In this document: positions 32,123 through 38,927 of the stretch, piece by piece
Numbering within the stretch: position 1 is the stretch's first letter
Layout of the letters: every line of letters starts with the position of its first letter
Assembly (NCBI RefSeq): GCF_009725235.1
Contig: NZ_WJFC01000118.1
Span: 1-38,927 of the forward strand
Direction of reading: 5' to 3'
From: Scytonema sp. UIC 10036
Lineage (GTDB): Bacteria > Cyanobacteriota > Cyanobacteriia > Cyanobacteriales > Nostocaceae
Length of the DNA: 38,927 bases
Notes under the pieces: generated by a model
What the model saw: only the letters and a program-made list of their open reading frames with translations
The model's database searches: none
What the model was told of the DNA's origin: nothing
Made by a program: the position numbers and the translations under genes

Positions 32123-33040
32123 TTATGGTAATTCTACAGATGTTGGTTTTGCTATATGTGGTAAACCCCAACCTAATTTTTCTCGCAAGATTCTGAAAAA
32201 TTCTGGAGGTTGCAGGCGGATAAATCGGGCGCTGTATTGCGATCGCTCCAAATACACTCTATCTTCTGGAAGTACATAGCATCCACCATTTCCATCTACC
32301 ACCATTACCAACCGAGGAGTATTAACGGGGTAAATATTGACGGGTTCGCTATCTGGAAAAACCAACGCCCTAGAGGCTAGAGAATGGGGACAAATGGGTA
32401 CGAGTTGCAATACTGGTACACCAGGAGTAACTACCGGACCACCTGCACTTAAAGAATATGCTGTAGAACCAGTTGGCGTAGATACAATCACACCATCAGC
32501 TGCAATATCAACTGGTGCGTGATGACCTATGACTATTTCAAAATGGCACATAGAGGTCAACGGTTCTCTATGTAGCACCATTTCATTTAAACAAAGGGCT
32601 TCCCAGAGAGCAGCATCAGAGCGAAACACTTTGACGCTGAGCATTGCTCTCTCTTCAACCTCATATTGACCCGCCAAAAGCTGCTCTATCGCTTGGGGTA
32701 GCTGGTTTAAGTAAGCCTCCGTCAGAAACCCCATGTGACCCGTGTTTACCGTTAGTATCGGAATACCACAAGGAGCTACGAGACGGGACGCTGCTAAAAC
32801 CGTACCATCGCCGCCTAACACCACAGCAAATCTCATTTCTGAGTCAAAGCCAGGAGGTGTTAGACCTTCAATCGGGGTGTGACATACGGGGCTTTCAGGG
32901 GTTGAATAGCCCAATATCCCACCGACACCACTTGTCATGCAAACATCCCAGCCTGCAGTGGTGATCTTTTCCTTTAATTCGACAGCGATTCGACCCGCTA
33001 TCGGTTTCACATCATTGTATATAATGCCTGCTTTCGGCAC
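32123..33040 (-). CDS. nadK: NAD kinase
   Basis: A 305-residue enzyme that phosphorylates NAD to NADP. Motifs: [16 protein letters not shown] (GGDGT phosphate-binding loop), [24 protein letters not shown], the active-site region [20 protein letters not shown] with SAGGPVV, and VVDGNGG. The N-terminus is best placed at the GTG giving [13 protein letters not shown], the standard cyanobacterial start; a TTG two codons earlier is also in frame. Length is usual for the larger of the two cyanobacterial NadK types. The C-terminal [16 protein letters not shown] is family-typical. Functional and probably independent of the ycf39 gene upstream. Confidence 0.94.
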   Translation of the reverse strand: MPKAGIIYNDVKPIAGRIAVELKEKITTAGWDVCMTSGVGGILGYSTPESPVCHTPIEGLTPPGFDSEMRFAVVLGGDGTVLAASRLVAPCGIPILTVNTGHMGFLTEAYLNQLPQAIEQLLAGQYEVEERAMLSVKVFRSDAALWEALCLNEMVLHREPLTSMCHFEIVIGHHAPVDIAADGVIVSTPTGSTAYSLSAGGPVVTPGVPVLQLVPICPHSLASRALVFPDSEPVNIYPVNTPRLVMVVDGNGGCYVLPEDRVYLERSQYSARFIRLQPPEFFRILREKLGWGLPHIAKPTSVELP

Positions 33041-33164
33041 ACTCAAACATCCAATTCTTAGCGACTCGCCTTCTTTAAATAATCGTTACACATTTTGGAC
33101 TGTTTTGTCCTTTGTCATTTGTCCTTTGTCATCAGTCAATTGTGTAACCGGGATTGACCGACAA

Positions 33165-34154
33165 CTACTGACTGTTAAGTTTTTTAAACGGTGTTTTTTT
33201 GGGTTTTTGTTTTTTAGTGTTGGTTTGTTCGTAATCTAATTCTTTAAGTTTCTTCATTATACGACTGAAGTACTCTTGTAAGTAAGTTTCTAAAGTTGTT
33301 GTTTCGTTTCGATCTAACCCAAAGGTTGTGTAAACTTCATCCATGGGCGCAGTTAAGGGCTTCCCACTTGCCAAAACTTCTGTAAAAGCCAGGCGATCTG
33401 CTACATTCCACCCCCACTGGAAGAACCGCAATGCACGGCGCATAGTGCGGAGTAAGTTAATTGGCATTCTCGTTATCCTAGCTTCTTTTCCTGCTAGACG
33501 TTCGCAAAGACTGATAATTTCCTCTGCACTCCAAGCACGAGTTCCAACGACAGGAAAAGCTTTTTTCTCCGTTTCTGGTACTTTCAAAGCCCGAATAGCA
33601 AATTTGGCAATATCCTGAGTATCCATGTAGGCAATGGGTGAAGATTCACCTGTTACCCAAACAGGCTGTCCTTCTAAGACAGGAATTCCATACTGACCGA
33701 TTAAGCCTTGCATGAAACCAGCTAGACGTAGTATGGTGTAGTTCAAACCTGACTCTGCCAAAAACAGTTCCGTACACCGCTTAATTTCCATTAACGGCAC
33801 TTCTGGGTACTTGTCAGCATCCAATATGGAGAAAAAGATAAAACGCTCTACACCAGCTGCACGGGAAGCTTGGATTAGAGAAACTTTACCTTCCCAATCT
33901 ACCTGCTTGATACTGAGCGAATCTGTAGGACGAGATGTTGCCGCATCAATCACTGCGGTTACACCCTCAAGTGCTGATTTCAGTGTTTCGGGGTAAGACA
34001 AGGAACCCGGTACTAACTCCGCTCCCCACTCTTTCAAAAACGCGGCTTTCTTAGCACTCCGGACAAGACAACGAACTTTATAACCCTCATCGAGCGCACG
34101 ACGAGCTACTTGCCTTCCCAAGGTGCCAGTGGCACCGACTATTAATAATGTCAT
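33165..34154 (-). CDS. ycf39: Ycf39, photosystem II assembly factor of the atypical SDR family
   Basis: A 329-residue NmrA-like short-chain dehydrogenase relative. N-terminal nucleotide-binding motif TLLIVGATGTLGRQVARRAL; then VRCLVRSAKKAAFLKEWGAE, LEGVTAVIDAATSRPTD, ERFIFFSILDADKYPEVPLM and NYTILRLAGFMQGLIGQYGI. The PIAYMDTQDIAKFAIRAL and DEVYTTFGLDRNETTTLETY segments are specific to Ycf39/HCF244, which helps load chlorophyll into D1 and assemble the photosystem II reaction centre at the membrane. Start is the ATG at 34154; a TTG at 34169 is less likely. The basic tail (TNTKKQKPKKTPFKKLN) is longer than usual. petM lies upstream on the same strand, a neighbour pair I recall from other cyanobacteria. 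Confidence 0.92.
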   Translation of the reverse strand: MTLLIVGATGTLGRQVARRALDEGYKVRCLVRSAKKAAFLKEWGAELVPGSLSYPETLKSALEGVTAVIDAATSRPTDSLSIKQVDWEGKVSLIQASRAAGVERFIFFSILDADKYPEVPLMEIKRCTELFLAESGLNYTILRLAGFMQGLIGQYGIPVLEGQPVWVTGESSPIAYMDTQDIAKFAIRALKVPETEKKAFPVVGTRAWSAEEIISLCERLAGKEARITRMPINLLRTMRRALRFFQWGWNVADRLAFTEVLASGKPLTAPMDEVYTTFGLDRNETTTLETYLQEYFSRIMKKLKELDYEQTNTKKQKPKKTPFKKLNSQ

Positions 34155-34230
34155 GAGAGTTTGTAACAAAAATTATTATAGAATATTATCAGAATAACTC
34201 ATGTCAACAAAAATTTACACGGGGAAGCAC

Positions 34231-34280
34231 TAAGGATAAAAAGTCAGCACTTTAAACAACGAAGCTGCGTTTTATCCTTA
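34231..34280. terminator. Inverted repeat downstream of petM
   Basis: TAAGGATAAAA (34231-34241) and TTTTATCCTTA (34270-34280) are perfect 11-base complements with a 28-base loop, 20 bases beyond the petM stop codon. On the minus strand a T-rich tail follows, fitting a terminator for the short petM transcript. Confidence 0.6.
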
Positions 34281-34299
34281 GTTCCTTACCTTGAGGCGG

Positions 34300-34404
34300 T
34301 TACTCTTCTGCTCCTTGGATCTTTAACAACAATGTACCTAAAGCCCAGCCTACAAAGATCAAACCGAAAGAAAGTAGAGCTGCATTCAACATTTCGCCGC
34401 TCAT
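34300..34404 (-). CDS. petM: Cytochrome b6-f complex subunit PetM (34 aa)
   Basis: A complete 34-residue protein: [19 protein letters not shown], followed by [15 protein letters not shown]. It has one membrane helix with a short acidic C-terminus, the known layout of PetM, the small subunit VII of the cytochrome b6-f complex in thylakoid membranes. AAGGAGA is placed 9-10 bases before the ATG, a strong ribosome site. It is transcribed in the same direction as ycf39 and ends in the inverted repeat at 34231-34280. It is easily missed because of its length. Confidence 0.95.
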   Translation of the reverse strand: MSGEMLNAALLSFGLIFVGWALGTLLLKIQGAEE

Positions 34405-34519
34405 AAGCTCAAATCTCCTTTGTAAAGTGTTTCATTATGTTAAGTCTACCAGATGCTTGAAAGCACTCCTTTAGGATTAGACTTACGTTAAGAATTGTAA
34501 AGGAGAATAGGGGGTAGGG

Positions 34520-34572
34520 AGACAAGGGAGACAAGGGAGACAAGGGAGACAAGGGAGACATGAGAGAATAAC
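34520..34572. repeat. GACAAGGGA nonamer repeat with GAATAACTC tail
   Basis: Four to five units of GACAAGGGA, then GACATGAGAGAATAACTCGTAC. Third occurrence in the window of the nonamer followed by AGAATAACTC. It lies 43 bases before pdxA. Confidence 0.85.
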
Positions 34573-34614
34573 TCGTACTCGCTCCCTACCCTCTACCCCC
34601 TACCCCCCCACATT

Positions 34615-35673
34615 ATGCATAAACTACGTTTAGCACTAACATTAGGAGATCCTGCTGGAATTAGTCCGGAAGTTATTCTAAAAGCTTTAGCAGACCCAGC
34701 AGTCAGCAAAAACTGTGATGTCACAGTGGTAGGTAGTCGCGATTTATTGGTAAAAAACTATACTAATATTTGTGAAGCAGGAAATTCAGAACTACTGGTC
34801 AATCCAGAAAAACTTTCCATTCTTGATGTACCAGCAGCTTTGCCTTTTCAAAATCATATCGTTATCGGTCAGGGTAATGCAGCGAGTGGCGCAGCAAGTT
34901 TTGCTTACATGGAAGCAGCTATTAGTCATACACTAGCAGGTCAGTTTGATGCTATTGTGACCGGTCCAATAGCAAAATCAGCATGGAAAGCAGCAGGATA
35001 TAACTACCCAGGTCAAACAGAACTGTTGGCAGAAAAGTCAGGTGCAAAACGGGTGGGTATGTTATTCGTAGCGCGCTCGCCTCATACAAACTGGTTACTC
35101 CGCACGTTGCTGGCGACAACACACATCCCCCTCAGCCAAGTCCCGCAAGTCCTGACACCGCAACTTATGACAGAAAAACTGGATTTGTTGGTAGAGTGCT
35201 TGGAAAAAGACTTTGGGTTGAAAAAAGCAAGAATTGCGATCGCAGGTTTAAACCCTCACAGTGGCGAACAGGGACAACTAGGATGTGAAGAACAAGAATG
35301 GTTAATCTCTTGGATAGAGCAAGAGCGTAAAAATCGTCCAAACTTACAAATAGACGGTCCAATTCCACCAGATACAATGTGGGTCAAACCCGGTCAAGCC
35401 TGGTACGGAAATGGCGCAATCCAAAATCCTGCTGATGCTTACCTTGCTTTGTACCACGATCAAGGTTTAATTCCAGTAAAACTTATGGCTTTTGATCGAG
35501 CCGTCAATACGTCCATAGGGTTGCCTTTCATTCGGACATCCCCAGATCACGGTACTGCATTTGATATTACAGGTAAAGGCATAGCTGATGCGACAAGCAT
35601 GAAAGCAGCAATAGAACTGGCAGCGTTCTTAGTGAGCGAGCGACTGAAAGCAAAAATAGGGAGTAGGGAGTAG
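34615..35673 (+). CDS. pdxA: 4-hydroxythreonine-4-phosphate dehydrogenase
   Basis: A 352-residue metal-dependent dehydrogenase of the pyridoxal-5'-phosphate pathway. Motifs: [34 protein letters not shown] and [10 protein letters not shown] (substrate binding), [20 protein letters not shown] with metal-type His, [37 protein letters not shown], and [20 protein letters not shown] with the metal-binding His and Asp. The start ATG is preceded by a C-rich run rather than a Shine-Dalgarno. The last residues (IGSRE) and the TAG stop at 35671-35673 are encoded by the TAGGGAG repeat that follows, so the native C-terminus has been replaced by repeat sequence. Probably functional, since the conserved core is complete. 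Confidence 0.93.
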   Translation: MHKLRLALTLGDPAGISPEVILKALADPAVSKNCDVTVVGSRDLLVKNYTNICEAGNSELLVNPEKLSILDVPAALPFQNHIVIGQGNAASGAASFAYMEAAISHTLAGQFDAIVTGPIAKSAWKAAGYNYPGQTELLAEKSGAKRVGMLFVARSPHTNWLLRTLLATTHIPLSQVPQVLTPQLMTEKLDLLVECLEKDFGLKKARIAIAGLNPHSGEQGQLGCEEQEWLISWIEQERKNRPNLQIDGPIPPDTMWVKPGQAWYGNGAIQNPADAYLALYHDQGLIPVKLMAFDRAVNTSIGLPFIRTSPDHGTAFDITGKGIADATSMKAAIELAAFLVSERLKAKIGSRE

Positions 35674-35691
35674 GGAGTAGGGAGTAGGGAG
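35657..35691. repeat. (TAGGGAG)5 heptamer repeat
   Basis: Five exact units overlapping the end of pdxA, followed by GACAAGGGG nonamers (35698-35716). Two repeat families are joined here directly. Confidence 0.93.
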
Positions 35692-35867
35692 TAGGGGGAC
35701 AAGGGGGACAAGGGAGAAGTACTAATCCCCATTGCCCTCAACAAGGAGGGAATACCGAGTTCCCCAATCGCCGATTGCCAATCTCTATAAAAAACTGAAC
35801 GATCGTAGCAACGAGAAGCGGTAATGGTACGATTGTCCACGGCGTCTTCTAGCTAAAAGGGGCAACC

Positions 35868-36398
35868 ATGAGTAACAGAAGTAACCTCCTTCGTAATGTA
35901 CTAATTGGTGCGGGTGTTGCAGCAGTTGGTGCTATTGGAACCAAAGCAGCAGTTGATTATTTTAAAAATCGCGGACAAGAAGAAGTTGTTGGTACGCGAG
36001 GTGGCGAAGAAGCTGATGCGGAAGCAACCTCTCCAGAGGAAGTTGCTTATGCAACAGTAGAACCAAGTTCTGTTCAAGATTTTTTGGACAAAAGTTTTGG
36101 CGACCCCGGTCGTTATGTTCCCACTCGTCCGCCAAAGGTATTTGATTATCAAGGCAAACAGTACATGGTGATTTGGGCGCGTGACAACCAGAAAAACAAA
36201 AATCAGATGTTGGCTTTTGCTTATGTAGACCAAAACCGCAAAATGATTGCTAGTGTTGGGTATACCAATGAAAAGACAGACTACAACCTCCATTTGGATG
36301 GCACACCTTTTGCCGTTGAAGTCAATGGTCAGCAACTGACATCGGGGCAATCAGAAACTGGTGGAACCGATGAAGTTGATTTTGTTTTGGCTGCTTAG
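35868..36398 (+). CDS. Membrane-anchored conserved hypothetical protein
   Basis: A 176-residue protein. After a basic start (MSNRSNLLRNV) a Gly/Ala-rich helix (LIGAGVAAVGAIGTKAAVDY) could span or attach to the membrane. A disordered acidic stretch (~38-62) follows and then a compact beta-rich domain: VQDFLDKSFGDPGRYVPTRP, VFDYQGKQYMVIWARDNQKN, MLAFAYVDQNRKMIASVGYT and YNLHLDGTPFAVEVNGQQLT. I do not recognise a family. AAAGGGGC lies before the ATG. It converges with the Tat protein gene, with a hairpin in between. No functional clue from neighbours. Confidence 0.8.
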   Translation: MSNRSNLLRNVLIGAGVAAVGAIGTKAAVDYFKNRGQEEVVGTRGGEEADAEATSPEEVAYATVEPSSVQDFLDKSFGDPGRYVPTRPPKVFDYQGKQYMVIWARDNQKNKNQMLAFAYVDQNRKMIASVGYTNEKTDYNLHLDGTPFAVEVNGQQLTSGQSETGGTDEVDFVLAA

Positions 36399-36418
36399 TT
36401 AATAGCAATTAACATTCT

Positions 36419-36447
36419 CCCCGGCTAACCTAGTGATATAGTCGGGG
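36419..36447. terminator. Hairpin between convergent genes
   Basis: CCCCGGCTA (36419-36427) can pair with TAGTCGGGG (36439-36447) with a single G-T pair, loop of about 11 bases, midway between the two converging genes. No long T-run, so moderate confidence. Confidence 0.6.
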
Positions 36448-36460
36448 CATGAAGCAATCA

Positions 36461-38737
36461 TCAAGCTATGGTTGTTATATAATAAACGTGGTATTTAACA
36501 GCTTGTAGACGACGAGTTTTCCAACTTTTAGTCGTTGTTTCATCACGCACTACTGAATTACGAGGAAGTTGGAAATCAAAATTTTGGAAAGCCCAAAGAA
36601 CTTGCTGACGTGCAGTACGGTATACAACACCGTTTTCATTGGGTAAAATCTCGCGATTAATCATTAAACCATTAACTTTATTGAATACCTTAAATAGTGA
36701 AATATGCCAAGTGTTTGGTTTGTCGAAATCACCACGCACGCTACCGTAGTTAAAGCTGATTTGCTCGGTCTTGATATCCCAAAATACGTACCACATCATT
36801 CGGTAAGCCAAACCACGAAAAAATATGTCATTGGGATCGACTCCTGCTTTCTGTAAAGCTACCGTATCGAAATCAGTCAGACAATCCATCCACAAGGGCA
36901 AGTAATTCAGCTTGGCTAGAAGATTGGGACCAGTGCGATGGATTCCGAATACGCCGATATCTTCTCCACAGTAGCGGTAGCCAATTTTTTGCATTTCTGT
37001 CATCAATTTTAAATGAGCATGGTACTGTGACAAAATTGCGGCAGGTGGTTCATTTGCAGGACGCTGGGTAAATAGTTGTTGACTGTTATTTGCACCTGCA
37101 TTTCTCTCACCAGTATCTGCAAGTTGGATAAAGTGGAATTTATCACTAGAGAGATTGGTTGAACTATCTAAGAAAATAGCCTCAAGCCCTATTTCATCAT
37201 GTGCTTCCTTCCAACGCTTAAGCCAGTATTCGCGTATAACTGGATCTCGTAGATTGAGTACGGCGAAAACTGGTGTGTAGTGATCGGCTTCAATAGCATT
37301 GGAAGGATTGCGAACAAAAGGGTCTTGCGATCGCTCTATCGCTTCCATTATCGATCCTTCTTTCGGTAAATAGTCAAGGCGATTTTTTACACCATTGCGC
37401 TCCCATTGTTTGAGACCAAAAGTTGATAAAGCTGTATTCCCCCACATCTGAACTATACCGCCACCAGCTTTTGTTTTATTACAAAAATTCCGCAAATTTT
37501 CTTCACCAACTGAATCGGCAACCTTCAGGTCAATAGTGCATGCCATGTTAGCAACCCCAAAGGTATTCATATTATTTTGGAAATGGTTTGCTAATGCAAC
37601 CATTTTTACACCAGCTTCTAGTATTTTCGGTAGGGCAACTTCGGTGTAACGTTTTAAATCGGCATTATCCCATTGTTCAATCAGCGAGTAAGTTGTTATT
37701 CGTTCGCGACGCATACCTATATCAGCGTGCAGCGTTTCGTGTACTAATTCTCGTACTGCTTCATAGGCATTGGTTTGCCCAATGCGATCTAGTTCTCCTG
37801 GTGCCCACAGGACTTCCATCGGTGAGGTTACCAATTCTTGACCGAGATCGGCGCAGTGTTGGTGCCAGTGAATAATTTCATCCACACCACGGGGTTTTTC
37901 AAACAGCGAACGGATATGACTGACTTTTGTTGCCCAAGTCACTAATGTACCGGATCGCCCTGATGTAAAGGTAAAGCCTTGTAAAGCTGTTTGCAATGGT
38001 ACAAATTGAAAGACACTGGGATTTTTAGCAGAGGGCAAATACCATTCCGTAGAGTACAATTCTTCTACTGAATTAATGGACGCAATAGAAGGTGTAAAAG
38101 AGTTACGCATCCAAAACTCATTACCTACTGCACGACCATCTAGTTCCCAAGTACCGCGATCGAGTATTTTGTAAATAGGAATAGTTTGGCTTTGGTAGCG
38201 GTATTGATAACTTAAGCCTACGTATTTGCGATCGCCTATACTACGGGTGACCGGACGAATTTCCAACCATAAAGCAGTATCAGTGGCTTTTTGAGGTTCG
38301 GCAGCCCAATCGGATGTGTTGTAACGGTTCCGAACAGTATGCAGCATCCACTCCATAAGACCACCTTCACGGTAATCCATGGAGAATTTCAGCTGTACTA
38401 AATTATTTGTAATTTTTTGTTGTGCGATCGTGTAATTGCAAAGAGTCACTGCACTGGGATTACAAATCTCCACAAACATTGGTCTTCGTCCACTTCGCAA
38501 TAAGACATTTCCTGCCTTGATTTGACCAATGCCAAGAAATTTATCATTACGCGTGACTAATTCTAGTGAGATCCCATTGGCAAATGTCACCAGTTGTCTA
38601 AATGACACTGGTGTTTCTTCTGAAGGTTCTACAGGCGCTGCCATTGTCTGCCTTCCCCGATTCAAGATTCCCATGACACCGCCAACAACTCCTGAAAGGG
38701 TTCCTAGCAAAAACTTACGGCGGTTAGCATCCTTCAT
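36461..38737 (-). CDS. Tat-exported large protein, possibly a glycoside-hydrolase-like enzyme
   Basis: A 758-residue protein starting at the ATG giving MKDANRRKFLLGTLSGVVGG, a twin-arginine signal (RRKFLLG) whose hydrophobic stretch ends near QTMAAPV. A 28-residue upstream extension in frame is rejected because it would bury the signal. Residues ~45-310 are beta-rich (FRQLVTFANGISLELVTRND, YQYRYQSQTIPIYKIL). From ~340 to 680 the pattern suggests a barrel: KILEAGVKMVALANHFQNNM, REYWLKRWKEAHDEIGLEAI with FLDSSTN (an acid at the end of a strand), and QKIGYRYCGEDIGVFGIHRT. This resembles alpha-galactosidase-like hydrolases, but I cannot assign a family, so the fold is inference. Unlinked to polysaccharide genes in the window. 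Export folded suggests a cofactor or metal. Confidence 0.75.
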   Translation of the reverse strand: MKDANRRKFLLGTLSGVVGGVMGILNRGRQTMAAPVEPSEETPVSFRQLVTFANGISLELVTRNDKFLGIGQIKAGNVLLRSGRRPMFVEICNPSAVTLCNYTIAQQKITNNLVQLKFSMDYREGGLMEWMLHTVRNRYNTSDWAAEPQKATDTALWLEIRPVTRSIGDRKYVGLSYQYRYQSQTIPIYKILDRGTWELDGRAVGNEFWMRNSFTPSIASINSVEELYSTEWYLPSAKNPSVFQFVPLQTALQGFTFTSGRSGTLVTWATKVSHIRSLFEKPRGVDEIIHWHQHCADLGQELVTSPMEVLWAPGELDRIGQTNAYEAVRELVHETLHADIGMRRERITTYSLIEQWDNADLKRYTEVALPKILEAGVKMVALANHFQNNMNTFGVANMACTIDLKVADSVGEENLRNFCNKTKAGGGIVQMWGNTALSTFGLKQWERNGVKNRLDYLPKEGSIMEAIERSQDPFVRNPSNAIEADHYTPVFAVLNLRDPVIREYWLKRWKEAHDEIGLEAIFLDSSTNLSSDKFHFIQLADTGERNAGANNSQQLFTQRPANEPPAAILSQYHAHLKLMTEMQKIGYRYCGEDIGVFGIHRTGPNLLAKLNYLPLWMDCLTDFDTVALQKAGVDPNDIFFRGLAYRMMWYVFWDIKTEQISFNYGSVRGDFDKPNTWHISLFKVFNKVNGLMINREILPNENGVVYRTARQQVLWAFQNFDFQLPRNSVVRDETTTKSWKTRRLQAVKYHVYYITTIA

Positions 38738-38927
38738 ACTATGTATATTTTTCGGGTAGTCTTTTGCATGAGTATAACTGAATACTTTATCTCTTTTAAT
38801 AAAGAAAATTTGAATTTGCAAAGTGTATATAAAATCAAAGCAACCAATATAGTGCTTAACAAAAAATCCTTTGAGAAAAGCAAAGTTGTATTTGATTTCT
38901 TAACTATTTTAATAATTTTAATAACAT
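38738..38927. promoter_or_regulatory. Upstream region of the Tat-protein gene
   Basis: AT-rich, 190 bases to the window end, reading away from the gene. It must contain that gene's promoter; the frame remains open to 38821, but that leader is not coding by composition. No specific box identified. Confidence 0.35.

Overview
The window reads as chromosome of a filamentous, probably heterocyst-forming cyanobacterium (Nostocales). The evidence is many GCGATCGC (HIP1) octamers, intergenic short tandem repeats of 7- and 9-base units, a petM gene, an NblR-type regulator, Ycf39, an orphan XisI, and several small proteins of families I know only from cyanobacteria. The closest genus cannot be fixed from this sequence. 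I saw no rRNA, tRNA or CRISPR array.

Left part (1-12300) is accessory and heavily rearranged. After a sugar-type ABC ATPase comes a minus-strand block of small genes: a probable toxin C-terminal domain, a HEAT-like protein, a second toxin-like domain, an Imm30-like immunity protein and an orphan xisI. I read it as two tandem toxin/immunity cassettes with a relic of a third. Next is a VapB-type antitoxin whose PIN toxin gene is cut after nine codons by an IscB (RuvC-HNH) element with an upstream region fitting an omega RNA. Beyond it lie an in-frame fusion of a substrate-binding protein with a permease, a GC-rich methyltransferase, a PhnD-like protein, a Uma2 nuclease, a second broken copy of the PhnD C-terminus, and a TPR protein whose 3' end runs antisense into that copy. 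A ~100-bp dispersed repeat marks two of these junctions.

Middle (12690-23300): a 1479-residue hybrid kinase combining an OmpR-type DNA-binding regulator, Hpt, receivers, GAF, PAS, kinase core and two more receivers, followed by a CheY-like protein. Then come a TnpB-related RuvC protein without the zinc finger and with a structured 3' tail, a MITE-like element, a second Uma2 gene, small conserved proteins and a protein with a TIR-like nucleotide-binding C-terminus.

Right part (23700-38900) is mostly core genome: mltA with a small partner gene, lpxD, lpd, trpC, small cyanobacterial DUF proteins, a DUF192 lipoprotein, nblR-like, nadK, ycf39, petM (34 aa), pdxA, an anchored hypothetical protein and a large Tat-exported protein of uncertain, possibly glycosidase-like, fold. 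Tandem repeats occupy many of the gaps here and supply the stop codons of at least two genes.
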